Shown in pieces: positions 8,781-17,486 of a stretch of DNA of 64,000 bases. Origin of the DNA: Candidatus Woesearchaeota archaeon (lineage in GTDB: Archaea; Nanoarchaeota; Nanoarchaeia; Woesearchaeales; JAGVZT01); NCBI GenBank assembly GCA_017608295.1, contig JAFCGF010000007.1, forward strand, positions 104,960-168,959, given 5' to 3'. The notes below the pieces were generated by a model. It was not told the DNA's origin. It saw only the letters and a program-made list of their open reading frames with translations, and ran no database searches. A program made the translations under genes and the position numbers. The stretch's first letter is position 1. Every line of letters begins with the position of its first letter.

Positions 8781-9467
8781 ATGGCTGATAAAGAAAAGAA
8801 GGAAGAAGAGATTCCCGACGAACTGCCCTCCCTTGCTGAAGACATCCTGAAAGGAGATGACAAAGAAGAGAAGAAAGAGGATGCAGCCCCGGCAGAGGAA
8901 GAGGTTCCTGACGAGTTGCCCTCGCTTGAGGATGACGAAGCCCCTCCTGAAGAGCTCCCTGCAGAGCCCGAGGCAGCGGCAGAGCCAGCCCCGACAGCAG
9001 TTGAAGAGCCCGCTACTGAAGTCGTGGTTGAAGAGAATGATGAAAGCTATTTCGGCGGGCTCATCGACAAGCTGAGGAAGAACCCCCGCCTCTCCGGAGA
9101 CTTCCTCGACGAGATGAAGTCCTACTGGAGGGGCCACGGCGGCGAAAAGGAAGAGATGGTCATGAAGGAAGGCATCAAGGGCTCATTCGAACTCGACCTC
9201 GAGAAGGAGATGCAGGAGAAAGTCAAGCAGCTCAAGCAGCTCGAGAACAGCTGGAAGAAGCAGAAGCTTGAGCTAGAGAGATGCAAGAAACTTGTCGAGA
9301 ACACAGAAATTGAGATTCAGCTCCGCTCAGAGGAACTCAAGAAGATCATGGACACGCTCACAGAGCTTAGAGAGGTCTACCACGACATCCGGCGGAAGCT
9401 CAAGGCGCGCGGAACAGCCAAGAAAGCTCCTACAAAAAAGAAGCCAGCCAAGAAACGGAAGCACTAA
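8781..9467 (+). CDS. Cytoplasmic acidic/coiled-coil protein
   Basis: The start is ATG 8781, preceded by AGAGGTTGAT and a well-placed promoter; a GTG at 8754 would fall at the expected transcription start. The 228 residues have a very acidic, Pro-rich N-terminus with the motif P-D-E-L-P-S-L twice, a middle segment, a coiled coil (about 120-205) and a Lys-rich tail (KKAPTKKKPAKKRKH). There is no signal peptide or membrane helix. The polarity (acidic head, basic tail) and its place among envelope genes suggest a cytoplasmic adaptor. Function unknown. Confidence 0.8.
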   Translation: MADKEKKEEEIPDELPSLAEDILKGDDKEEKKEDAAPAEEEVPDELPSLEDDEAPPEELPAEPEAAAEPAPTAVEEPATEVVVEENDESYFGGLIDKLRKNPRLSGDFLDEMKSYWRGHGGEKEEMVMKEGIKGSFELDLEKEMQEKVKQLKQLENSWKKQKLELERCKKLVENTEIEIQLRSEELKKIMDTLTELREVYHDIRRKLKARGTAKKAPTKKKPAKKRKH

Positions 9468-9482
9468 CTCCTAAAAAAAGTT

Positions 9483-11243
9483 CTATCGCCTTCTTTTGAT
9501 AGATGACCCTCTCCACCGCGAGGTATATCTCTTCTCACGCTTCTTCTCCTTTTTCCTTCGGAAGAACAGGAGGAAGAAAAACAGGAGCAGCAGTATCACG
9601 ATGAAGACCATGATGTAGGTCAGGTAGTCAACTGCTTTGACTGAGAGCTCAAACTTTCCGATAAGTGTCTTGACAAGGTGGTCCTCGCGCTGACCGTAGA
9701 ATACCCTCAGGTTGATGAACCTGTTGTCAGGATAATCTTCATCCTCCAGAGTTGCCGAGAGGTGCACCCTGCCGCGCTCGCCAGGCTCAATCTTCACAAC
9801 GTCATCGGCGCTCACAATAATCTCATCACCCGCTATGACCAGATCGAAGAGCTCGACATCGGCAAAGACAGCGGTATCGCCGGGATTGAACAGGATGACC
9901 ACAAAGCGGTTCCTGACAGCATCGTAGTACACTTCCTCTACCTCAATCAGGGAATTGTCAAGGATAGTTGTAGTATCGACTGGGATGTCATTATGCTCAA
10001 GGAGATAGTCCAGCGAGCCGGGAGACTCACCGAAGAGGATGAATGCATCAGCAGTGATATCTCCGGTTATCTGGCCCACCTCGTACGTCAGGGTCTTGTA
10101 CTTGTTCCCATCAAGATAGGCGGGCTCTATATCACCGATACGCTGAGTCTCGCTCTCTCCGTAATACAGCGTGTAGGTGCCCCGGTAATACGTAGCGAAC
10201 GACTCCTCGTTCCTGATGGTCACTTCAAGCTGTCCGGTAATCTGGTTGTACACTATAGAATATACAGAGATTCTCGGGGCGTAGCTGGGGAGATAAAACA
10301 GGTCAAGCCCTTCTACCTGTGAAATGGGTCCAGAGGGATTACGGGCGCCGCGAGCAAATTTCACGAATACAGAAATGCCTGTCTGCCTCCTGATATTTGT
10401 GGCTGTGCTCACATACTGGTTTCCTATGAGAACGCCGACTTCAACTTCCTCTTCCTTGATAAAGTCCTTAATCACATCAGGAACATTTCCCGTGCCGATG
10501 AACAGGACTGCCTGGCTTCCTGACATAAGCTCCTGCTCTATGAACTCTCCGTTGGTGAGCAATACCTGCTTGGTTGGATTCAGCTCAAAGAATCGGCGGA
10601 CCATCTCGGCATTGTTCCTGTAGCGGTCACCATCATAATTAAGGACATCAGGATTATAATCCGCCAGGATATCCCTCACAGCCCTATCAAGGCTTCCGTA
10701 TAGAATCAGCTCATCTACTGTCCTGCCGGCAAGAAGGGCATCCACATCCCCGATATTATCTCCATCAGCGAACAGCACATAATAACCCCCTGCAGCTGCA
10801 TAAGGAGCAACAGAGATGGCATTATAGCCGTACGAAGGGTCAATGACAATGAACTTGGTGATGTCAGGAAGCTCCCGAGCGAGAGCAAGATTCATCTCCC
10901 CCTTATCATAAGACTGCTCCATGGCGTCATAGCCCTCAGTATTGAGCATGCTCTCATAGCCCACGGCGAATGGTAGGTCTGATGAGCTTAATACAAGGAC
11001 CGAGGTACCTCTTGGGAGCTCATACTGGATAATCTGAGCGTGCTTGGGGCTCACGAGGAATAGGACAGTCCTCCCTCCATGCTTACCAAACATCATAGCA
11101 CTGTATACATCCTGCCAGAACTCAGAATTGACAAGCACTTGGTTGTATTCGCTCGAAGGAGGAAGCTGAGCAGATACTGCAGGTAGGAGCAGTACAAGAA
11201 TTATACATGCCAGCATACAGAGCTTTACAACTCTAGTCCTCAC
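9483..11243 (-). CDS. Large type-I membrane protein, possibly CWB2-like plus Ig-like domains
   Basis: The 586-residue product (GTG start) has a signal peptide ending VSAQLPPSS. An alpha/beta region of about 290 residues follows, with repeated hydrophobic strand then Asp or Ser turns (TVLFLVSPKHA, TSVLVLSSSDLPFAVGYESML, TVDELILYGS). It then has two or three beta-sandwich segments, a membrane helix (about 545-567) and a very basic tail (RRKKEKKREKR). The N-terminal part is reminiscent of cell-wall-binding repeat 2 (PF04122), but that is a pattern guess. It converges on the coiled-coil gene ending at 9467 with only 15 bases between. Confidence 0.8.
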   Translation of the reverse strand: MRTRVVKLCMLACIILVLLLPAVSAQLPPSSEYNQVLVNSEFWQDVYSAMMFGKHGGRTVLFLVSPKHAQIIQYELPRGTSVLVLSSSDLPFAVGYESMLNTEGYDAMEQSYDKGEMNLALARELPDITKFIVIDPSYGYNAISVAPYAAAGGYYVLFADGDNIGDVDALLAGRTVDELILYGSLDRAVRDILADYNPDVLNYDGDRYRNNAEMVRRFFELNPTKQVLLTNGEFIEQELMSGSQAVLFIGTGNVPDVIKDFIKEEEVEVGVLIGNQYVSTATNIRRQTGISVFVKFARGARNPSGPISQVEGLDLFYLPSYAPRISVYSIVYNQITGQLEVTIRNEESFATYYRGTYTLYYGESETQRIGDIEPAYLDGNKYKTLTYEVGQITGDITADAFILFGESPGSLDYLLEHNDIPVDTTTILDNSLIEVEEVYYDAVRNRFVVILFNPGDTAVFADVELFDLVIAGDEIIVSADDVVKIEPGERGRVHLSATLEDEDYPDNRFINLRVFYGQREDHLVKTLIGKFELSVKAVDYLTYIMVFIVILLLLFFFLLFFRRKKEKKREKRYTSRWRGSSIKRRR

Positions 11244-11296
11244 ACTCTTTCCCCCATCAAGATTCCTCTTACGAGTAGAATATCCATGATGCCCAG

Positions 11297-11313
11297 TATT
11301 TATAAAGATTTCG
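11297..11313 (-). promoter_or_regulatory. BRE plus TATA box for the gene ending at 9483
   Basis: Read on the minus strand: CGAAA, one base, then CTTTATAAATA. It lies about 55 bases before the GTG start at 11243. Confidence 0.65.
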
Positions 11314-11426
11314 GGGCGCGAGAACGCTGTTTTAAGACGGAACCCATAGTAATGTTTAAAAGTGCGGCACAGTCCCCTCCAAAGATAGAATCATAATCAT
11401 CAGGAAACGCTAGGAGGCGATTGTGG

Positions 11427-12332
11427 ATGATAGGAAAATTCAAGAAGAGTTTTTTGAAAGGGCAGGGCAAAGACACTCAATCAGAGGTGGAAAATGTGGC
11501 CAGGGGAAAAAAGAAGTCTAAGAGCGAGCATGAAGACCAGCCGGAGATAAAGCGGGCTGTAGAGCAGCCGGCGCGGAGAAGCGTGCTGGGAACGATTCTC
11601 GAGGAGTCATTCTCCCGTGTGAGGGATGACATCCAGGCGATTCGCGATACGCAGCACCGCCAGGGAGAGGAAGTAAGGAATCTCGCAGATGCTATGGAGC
11701 GCCTGACAGAGCAGCTGTCCAAGTCCTCAGAGCCATCACAAGCAGACGAGGGTCTTTCCGAGGAGCTCAAGCAGGTCAAGGAGCGCCTAGATGAGCTGCA
11801 GGAGAACCACGAGATGCGCTTCAATACCCAGCTCACAGAGCTTGTGAACCAGATTGAGGGCGTGAAAAACGATATTGATAAGCATTCCAAGATTACTATC
11901 AGTGAAGATGACATAGATGAGAAGTTCCAGGCACTTGCCGAGAAGGACTTCGCACTCAAGGAGGACGTCGAGGAGAAGCTGACTGACGTCACCGATGACA
12001 TGGCGAAGCTGGCAAAGCGCATTGAGGACACTCAGGATAACATCAAGGGCCACATGGAAGAGCTGAAAGAAGCAGGGCCTGGTACAGACTCCAGCGAGAG
12101 CGTGAACAAGCTCTTCGAGGACCTTAACGAGCTCGACAATGAGATTATCGACCTCAAGCGCGAGCTCAACAAAGAGCGCAAGCTCGGCCTCGACATCCGA
12201 AAGGATATGGACGACCTCTTCTCCACTGTACGGGAACTCCAAGATATGCGCCAGAACATCATGGAGAACGCCGGGCAGATACTGGACCTTCAGCGCGTCA
12301 TCGGCTCGGATTTCAAGAACAAATACTATTAA
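11427..12332 (+). CDS. Cytoplasmic coiled-coil protein with LEESFxRVR motif
   Basis: I prefer ATG 11427 because TAGGAGG sits 9 bases upstream; an in-frame TTG at 11421 is too close. The 301 residues have a basic N-terminal segment, the motif LEESFSRVRDDI at about residue 55, and then almost continuous heptads to the end. The same LEESF-x-RVR-x-DI motif opens the protein at 34655-35341, so the two form a family. No membrane segment. Likely a filamentous scaffold or regulator in the cytoplasm; the partner is unknown. Confidence 0.8.
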   Translation: MIGKFKKSFLKGQGKDTQSEVENVARGKKKSKSEHEDQPEIKRAVEQPARRSVLGTILEESFSRVRDDIQAIRDTQHRQGEEVRNLADAMERLTEQLSKSSEPSQADEGLSEELKQVKERLDELQENHEMRFNTQLTELVNQIEGVKNDIDKHSKITISEDDIDEKFQALAEKDFALKEDVEEKLTDVTDDMAKLAKRIEDTQDNIKGHMEELKEAGPGTDSSESVNKLFEDLNELDNEIIDLKRELNKERKLGLDIRKDMDDLFSTVRELQDMRQNIMENAGQILDLQRVIGSDFKNKYY

Positions 12333-12411
12333 TGACCGGAAGATTTTTATTCCCCTATTACCCCAATAGTACTGGGGAAGTACAGGTCAGTTGTAAACGT
12401 AAGAGTAAGCG

Positions 12412-13839
12412 ATGAAAATGACATCTACTTCCCAGAAACAGAGTTTTGACCTCAATGAAGACGGCTATGTTTCCCTCGATGAGATGGAGACCGCTGTCAA
12501 GCACTCATTCTCCAATGTCAAGCACGATATTGTTGAGCTGAAGAAAGTCCAGGAGAATGGGCTTGCTGAGTTCAACCGCATCAGAAAAGACCTGGACAGC
12601 TTCATCCACAAGGATGATTTATCGGGGCATGCCCAGCAGGTCAAGGACTTCGTGCTGTCTTTAGAGCAGAAGCTACACAACAAGGAATCCAAACTATTGG
12701 CACACATGCAGGTCCTTGATAGGAAGATGGCCAAGCTGTCCAAGCACATGACAGACAATAGCCACCTCAAGAGCCATGTCTCAGGGGTGAGCAAGCTCTC
12801 CAGCGAGCTGAAGGAGGTCATCGACCTCTCGCATCTCAACAAGAGCCTCCATGAGGAGATACGCAAGCTGAGCAGCGATGTTTTGAGCCTAAAACATACA
12901 GTAAAGGACGAGCTGCATGAGCGCGTCGCAGAGATGGAAGAGCAGCTCTCCCGCTTCGGCGAGAAAGGACAGTACGATTCCCAGGTCTTCATCACCAAAA
13001 AGGAGCTTGACGGCTTGGTGAAGAAGCTCGATACCTACAATATCCGCCAGAAAGATTCGCTTAGCCGCCAGCTCGAGGACATGCAGAAGCGCTTCCTCTC
13101 TGTCGAAAGCATGCTCAAGAAGCGCGAGGTAATCGAGGGAGAGCTCGGCGAGCTGAAAGAGCACCTCTCCTCTGCGCAAGAACTCCTGGGCTTAGGCAAG
13201 CATGCAGTCACCGCAAGGGAAGAGGTCAAGGTTCTCAGAAAGCGGATGGCTGATTTCGAGAGCCACATCAAGGAGACAATACGCACCGAACTCTCGAAGA
13301 AGCTGGCAAAACACGACGAGAAGATGACTGATGTACAGGCATTCCTCAAGACCCGTATGGCCGACCATATGCAGGGCACCATAACACGAAAGGACCTAGA
13401 GCGGGCCCTCTCGGAGATTTCCGGGTGGGACCAGAACCTACGGGACACTGTATCAGAGCTCAGGCAGGAGATGCACGAGCTTAAGAGGAAAGGCAAGGGA
13501 ATAGACGAGTTCCGCAGGGAGATGAAGACAGTCGAGAAGGCAGTGAAGAATCTCGAGAACACGAAGGCTGACCTCTCGGACGTGACGAAGCACAACGTGT
13601 CGAGGCACAAGTTCCTCAAGGAGACCACGCAGATCGACAACGACCTCAAGGACATCAAGGGGAAAATCGGCGATTACGAGAGCATGCTCAAGGCAGGCGG
13701 CCCCTCTGAGAAGAAGCTTAAGGACCTCTCCAAGGCACTTGCAGGGCTCGAGACAAAACTTCAGGCTCAGGCAGAATTCATCCGCGAGATCAAAGGACTC
13801 ATAGACCACGACATCAAGGAGATTAAGAAGCTCTATTAG
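12412..13839 (+). CDS. Long coiled-coil protein with N-terminal EF-hand loop
   Basis: This 475-residue protein is almost entirely heptad repeat. Residues 13-24 spell a canonical 12-residue EF-hand loop (DLNEDGYVSLDE: acidic or Asn at 1, 3, 5, Gly at 6, Glu at 12), so calcium binding is plausible. The following SFSNVKHDI resembles the SF-x-RVR-x-DI motif of the other coiled coils here. No signal peptide or membrane helix. Its end overlaps by 4 bases with the convergent gene at 13836. A structural or cytoskeleton-like role is an inference from coiled-coil length. Confidence 0.8.
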   Translation: MKMTSTSQKQSFDLNEDGYVSLDEMETAVKHSFSNVKHDIVELKKVQENGLAEFNRIRKDLDSFIHKDDLSGHAQQVKDFVLSLEQKLHNKESKLLAHMQVLDRKMAKLSKHMTDNSHLKSHVSGVSKLSSELKEVIDLSHLNKSLHEEIRKLSSDVLSLKHTVKDELHERVAEMEEQLSRFGEKGQYDSQVFITKKELDGLVKKLDTYNIRQKDSLSRQLEDMQKRFLSVESMLKKREVIEGELGELKEHLSSAQELLGLGKHAVTAREEVKVLRKRMADFESHIKETIRTELSKKLAKHDEKMTDVQAFLKTRMADHMQGTITRKDLERALSEISGWDQNLRDTVSELRQEMHELKRKGKGIDEFRREMKTVEKAVKNLENTKADLSDVTKHNVSRHKFLKETTQIDNDLKDIKGKIGDYESMLKAGGPSEKKLKDLSKALAGLETKLQAQAEFIREIKGLIDHDIKEIKKLY

Positions 13840-14177
13840 TTTGTAGCTAGTACCTGGACTTCACCATTATTTTGCACACCCAGAGACACGTATGCTTTCT
13901 TTGTGGTTCCGTTCACTTCGCTGCTTATTCCTATGAGACATTTCCACATCGAGCCCTGCTTCTCACTCGTGAGCACAGTTGTCTCATATTGAGGGACATT
14001 CTGCTTGCCGTCCTGGCTGCTGGTATAGAATATCCCCTTTGTGGATAAAAACTCCAGGGCAATGGCCTCGGCCTCTTGCTCGCTTAGGGAGTTGGAGCAG
14101 GCTACAACGAGAAGGCATACGAGCGCAATACACAGCGCTTTACACACTTTTTCGATAGCCATTGCCCTGAAGTTCAT
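13836..14177 (-). CDS. Small lipoprotein-like protein
   Basis: The 113 residues start with a hydrophobic segment ending LLVVACSN, a plausible lipobox with Cys at about residue 27, then a compact domain (EAEAIALEFLS; WKCLIGISSEV; KKAYVSLGVQNNGEVQ). The latter resembles PepSY or small secreted domains in overall pattern only. Its ATG overlaps the stop of the surface-glycoprotein gene upstream (ATGA), so it is the last gene of the operon 16251-to-13836. It may be an accessory factor for those surface proteins. Confidence 0.75.
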   Translation of the reverse strand: MNFRAMAIEKVCKALCIALVCLLVVACSNSLSEQEAEAIALEFLSTKGIFYTSSQDGKQNVPQYETTVLTSEKQGSMWKCLIGISSEVNGTTKKAYVSLGVQNNGEVQVLATN

Positions 14178-14953
14178 TCTATTTCAACATAAAAGTAATA
14201 CATTGTCGTTGCCGTATCTCCTGAATGGCCGTCCTCTGCGACGAGCATTTGGAAGTCATATGGGGTCGCGTTGAAGCCGTAGGCGTCGTCGTTGAGGTAA
14301 GCCATGTATATGAGCCCTGCATCAGATGAGCTGTAGAGTAGGGTCTCGTTGAACGCCCTTGGGGTATCTCCGCCCGGGGCAGTGTCGTTCACATAGGTGG
14401 AGACTGTGAAGTTGCACTCATCTGACTCGAAGCCCTCATTGCTCACATTAAAGCCAGGGTGTGTGATATAGGTAAAGGTCTCATTGATGCCGTCGAGATC
14501 CTGACTACCTTCGAGATTGAAATTCAGCTCGCTTTCCTCTGTCTCGATATGGGTGATGTTCGCGCAGATGATATTGGTGGCTGTCCAGTTGATAACAGTG
14601 GCGTTGCGCGTGGCGTAGATTTCTCCCTGGGGGTTAGTGTATTCCCAGGCATAGATGCTCTGGTTCTGGGCGTCGTCCAGGACAATGGCGCCTGTGACGC
14701 TTCCGTAGTAGCCCTGCCATCCCTGCGTGACAGTAGAGGTGTCGATGTTGAGCTCAGTGACGTTTCCGGCGTATGCAGGCACTGCTGCTACAGTAGTATC
14801 GCCCCTGCGGGAGACAGTCACCTGATTGAGCTCGCTTGGTACAGCGACCTCTCCGTATGCAACATATGCAAGAAGGACGATGAGCAGAGTTACGAGTAGG
14901 ACGAATCCCGCTTTATGCAGGCTTCGCGCTCCCCCTCGCGCTCTCTCTCTCAC
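14174..14953 (-). CDS. W-G-G family surface glycoprotein, subtype a
   Basis: Starts at GTG 14953. After a basic start and one N-terminal hydrophobic anchor comes the family ectodomain. Its landmarks are AGNVTELNI, GWQGYYGSVTG, SIYAW, GEIYATRN, a first conserved Cys (IICAN), a second Cys (ECNF), a YGF strand, and the C-terminal block YDFQMLVAEDG then MYYFYVEIE at the very end. N-x-S/T sequons are frequent. The family has ten members between 14 and 30 kb plus the N-domain of the ATPase at 45883. No known family comes to mind. A subunit of a surface layer or filament is my inference. Confidence 0.85.
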   Translation of the reverse strand: MRERARGGARSLHKAGFVLLVTLLIVLLAYVAYGEVAVPSELNQVTVSRRGDTTVAAVPAYAGNVTELNIDTSTVTQGWQGYYGSVTGAIVLDDAQNQSIYAWEYTNPQGEIYATRNATVINWTATNIICANITHIETEESELNFNLEGSQDLDGINETFTYITHPGFNVSNEGFESDECNFTVSTYVNDTAPGGDTPRAFNETLLYSSSDAGLIYMAYLNDDAYGFNATPYDFQMLVAEDGHSGDTATTMYYFYVEIE

Positions 14954-15055
14954 TCTTTCCTGCTCCGCAGCAGCTTCGCCGCTGCTTTCTCTTCAGGCAA
15001 TAACAGGCAACCGCCCCTCCCTAAAAGGCAGCTGCCAGCCCGTGTAAATGTGCTG

Positions 15056-15102
15056 CGTCGGCACTCTACTGCCGACGACGCGACCAGCAAGCATAGCTTG
15101 CT
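15056..15102. terminator. Two adjacent hairpins between co-oriented surface genes
   Basis: CGTCGGCA-6-TGCCGACG (15056-15077) and AGCAAGC-3-GCTTGCT (15086-15102) are perfect stems in the 173-base gap between the genes at 15127 and 14953. They could attenuate or process the transcript. No T-run follows, so a terminator is only one reading. Confidence 0.45.
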
Positions 15103-15126
15103 GTGTATGAAGCTTCTACGCTGTGC

Positions 15127-15873
15127 TCACAGGAGCTCAATGTAGAAGTAATACGTCAAGGCGTCTTCGTTGTCATCCCAGCCGTCCTCAGGGACGAGCA
15201 TCTGGAAGTCCCAGTCACCGCCGTCAAAGCCGACAGCGTTCTCACTTATCAGCCCGGTGTAAACTGTAAAGTTCAAGCTTGGGTCCCAAAGCACAGTCTC
15301 ATTAAAGACAGACGTGCTCGGATAGGCCTCGCTCACATGAGTCCAGGCACTATAAGTGCAGGTGTTCTGTTCGATGTGGTTATTGCTCACATTAAACTTG
15401 GGGTGGCTATCCGTCACGTTGAAGGTGTTGGTGAAGTTATCGCTGTACGAGGTGAGCGTGTTAAAGATAGCTGCCTCGACACTTGCATTCGCGTGATTGA
15501 GGCATTCGAGGCTGTTCCATGTAGGGGTGGAGGCGTTCCAGGCTGCGTATATCTGTCCCGAAGGGGTCAGCGGCCAGGCATACAAGGTCTGGTTATCTGA
15601 ATTATCCAGCACTATGTCACCCGTGATATTTCCGTAGTAGCCCTGCCAGCCCTTTGTTATTGACTCATGGTCAAAGTTCAGCTCAGTCGCGTTTCCAGCA
15701 TACGCATCCACGCTCTGGACTCCTGGCAAGCCGGTGTGCCTGCCGGCAGTCGCTGTCAGCTCGCTCGGGCTTTCAGGCGCAGCTATAGCAGTGAGTGCCA
15801 TAAGTACACCCAGGACCATGAGTCCAACCAGTGCCAGTGTCTTCCTTGTTGTTGTTGTGTTTGTTGCTTCCAT
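15127..15873 (-). CDS. W-G-G family surface glycoprotein, subtype a
   Basis: The 248-residue product has an N-terminal hydrophobic segment (ALVGLMVLGVLMALTAIAAP). The family ectodomain shows GNATELNF, GWQGYYGNITG, TLYAW, GQIYAAWN, Cys at LECLN and TCTYS, then WDFQMLVPEDGW and the terminal YYFYIELL. It is closely related to the protein at 17487-18224 (shared RHTGLP, SHPKFN, VNEAYPS-like segments). GGAGG precedes the ATG. It is the second gene after the ArsR-like regulator at 16251, which probably controls it. Confidence 0.85.
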   Translation of the reverse strand: MEATNTTTTRKTLALVGLMVLGVLMALTAIAAPESPSELTATAGRHTGLPGVQSVDAYAGNATELNFDHESITKGWQGYYGNITGDIVLDNSDNQTLYAWPLTPSGQIYAAWNASTPTWNSLECLNHANASVEAAIFNTLTSYSDNFTNTFNVTDSHPKFNVSNNHIEQNTCTYSAWTHVSEAYPSTSVFNETVLWDPSLNFTVYTGLISENAVGFDGGDWDFQMLVPEDGWDDNEDALTYYFYIELL

Positions 15874-15930
15874 TTTCAGTGTTCCTCCAATGTATTTTGG
15901 TATTGTTTCGCGGCCTTCGCCGCATACTCA

Positions 15931-16251
15931 TCATTTCATCAACTTCCCTAACTCTGCTTTTGCCGTCCCTGTGAGGGGCACCAGGCGCTTCTCCTGCCTA
16001 TCCTTCGACAGGACTATGAGGTAGACCACATCATCGACAAGAGAATACATTGTCCGCGGCTTGCCACGCTCGCGGTTGCTCACTTTCTTCTTCTTGACGA
16101 GTCCGGCCACTTCGAGAAGTCGCAGCTGCTGGCTCACATTGGCAATGCTTGTCCCAAGAACTTCTGCTAACTTGAGCGGATTTTGAGGCTCCTTAGCTAT
16201 AAGAGAAAGAATCTCCCACTTTGTGCTGGTGAACAAGCTTTCGAGTTCCAT
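15931..16251 (-). CDS. ArsR-like winged-helix regulator of a surface-protein operon
   Basis: The 106-residue protein is a compact winged helix: STKWEILSLIAKEP, LKLAEVLGTSIANVSQQLRLLE (in part), AGLVKK, a basic wing (NRERGKPR), then YSLVDDVVYLIVLSK. No metal-binding Cys are visible. It is a clear paralogue of the regulator at 19219-19548, and both head operons of W-G-G proteins. A 200-base leader and an upstream CAGTATAC element suggest regulated expression. Confidence 0.85.
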   Translation of the reverse strand: MELESLFTSTKWEILSLIAKEPQNPLKLAEVLGTSIANVSQQLRLLEVAGLVKKKKVSNRERGKPRTMYSLVDDVVYLIVLSKDRQEKRLVPLTGTAKAELGKLMK

Positions 16252-16501
16252 GGTACTCTTACGTTTTCGTTTGCCCGCATCAGGAAAACGGGCCTCTTTG
16301 CGCGCTTAGTCGTCCTTAGCCGCGCCGGTCAGGCCCGGCGCGGCCGATAGCATCAGCATTCACAGCTTGGCTATGGCATCTGGCAAATGCGCATCGCGTG
16401 CGAGTGGGTAGGCTGTGTTCGCCTATGCATCACGGACAACAGTATACTTTTTCGTATCCTGATACCTAAGTTGTGGGTTTTTCTACTATATAAATATTTC
16501 G
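16252..16501 (-). promoter_or_regulatory. Promoter and structured leader of the 16251 operon
   Basis: On the minus strand a BRE/TATA (CGAAATATTTATATA, 16487-16501) predicts transcription from about 16465 and a leader of about 210 bases. The leader holds a 9-bp perfect hairpin (16320-16343, CCGCGCCGG arms, 6-base loop), the palindrome GTATC-CT-GATAC (16454-16465) and CAGTATAC (16440-16447). CAGTATAC sits at nearly the same distance from the TATA box as in the paralogous promoter near 19705. Nothing was recognised in 16502-16638. Confidence 0.55.
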
Positions 16502-16638
16502 TTTTCTACTGTACTAAAGTAACTAAACACACTTCATTACTTTCGGAATCACTTAATTAGAGGACAGCACAATAGACAAACTAGACAACAAAGCTCACGC
16601 TAGAAAATCAAACTCAATCAACAAAAAACACAACCCGC

Positions 16639-17463
16639 CTAAGTCAGCTCCACGAAGAGGTAGTACGTGGTCTCGTGCGGCTTACCAGCGATAGTCCCGT
16701 TCTCGGGCACGATAATCTGGTAGTCATACGGGCTGCCGTCAAAACCAATCTGGGAATCATTGATAAGAGTCGTGTAGATTCTATCTGTCCCTGATGCAAG
16801 GATGATCTCAGACCAGTTCGCTGTCTCGGGATTGCTGTTGATGTTTGTATAAATTGTATAATTACACAGGTTCGCGGTGAAAGAGATGTCAGCAGCAGTA
16901 AAGGCGGGATGGCTACCTGGGCCGCCGCCAAAGGTGTCTGTGATATTGGTGTTGTCTGTATTTGGCCCGGTATGAGACAAGTCATCTTCATCGGCACTCA
17001 TATTGTGAGTGGTATCATTAGCGCACACAAGCCCGCTCCAGGTGATGGTTTGGCTTCTCGAGACATACACTTGCCCCCTGATTGTGGCTGACCAGTTGTA
17101 CAGCTGGTTGCCTTGGGTGTCCGCGAGAGCGAGGCCTCCTGTGATGTTACCTGCAAAGCCCTTCCAGTTCTCATTAGTCTGGATGGCGTTGAGGTTAAGA
17201 GTGATGATGTCTCCCCCTGAATAGGTGGAGTCATCGAGCGCAGTGCCTACGCCGTAGCCGGCGTAAGTCTCGTTATCTATGTAAGTGATGACAGGACCAC
17301 TAGGGGTAACGGCAAACACCTGGACTGCAACCATGAGCCAGCCCCCGATGAAGAGGAGAGCTACCGCTAGGAGCTGGAAGCGCTTCGACGAAGAGCCATT
17401 GTTTGCCTGCAAGGCATTGCTCCTCTGTCTCTTTTCCGTTCCTCGGGTTTTGTTCATTGTCAT
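16639..17463 (-). CDS. W-G-G family surface glycoprotein, subtype b
   Basis: The 274-residue product has a basic N-terminus, one membrane anchor (about 30-50) and the subtype-b version of the ectodomain: GPVITYIDNE, DIITLNL, NWKGFAGNITG, LYNW, GQVYVSR, Cys at LVCAN and LCNY. It has a GGGPGSHPAF insert shared with the protein at 19815, then YDYQIIVPENG and a terminal YYLFVELT. It lies 23 bases after the subtype-a gene at 17487, an a/b pairing repeated at two other places here. The pairing suggests that the two subtypes work together. Confidence 0.85.
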   Translation of the reverse strand: MTMNKTRGTEKRQRSNALQANNGSSSKRFQLLAVALLFIGGWLMVAVQVFAVTPSGPVITYIDNETYAGYGVGTALDDSTYSGGDIITLNLNAIQTNENWKGFAGNITGGLALADTQGNQLYNWSATIRGQVYVSRSQTITWSGLVCANDTTHNMSADEDDLSHTGPNTDNTNITDTFGGGPGSHPAFTAADISFTANLCNYTIYTNINSNPETANWSEIILASGTDRIYTTLINDSQIGFDGSPYDYQIIVPENGTIAGKPHETTYYLFVELT

Positions 17464-17486
17464 CTTCCTCTTTTTTAGTTTAATCG

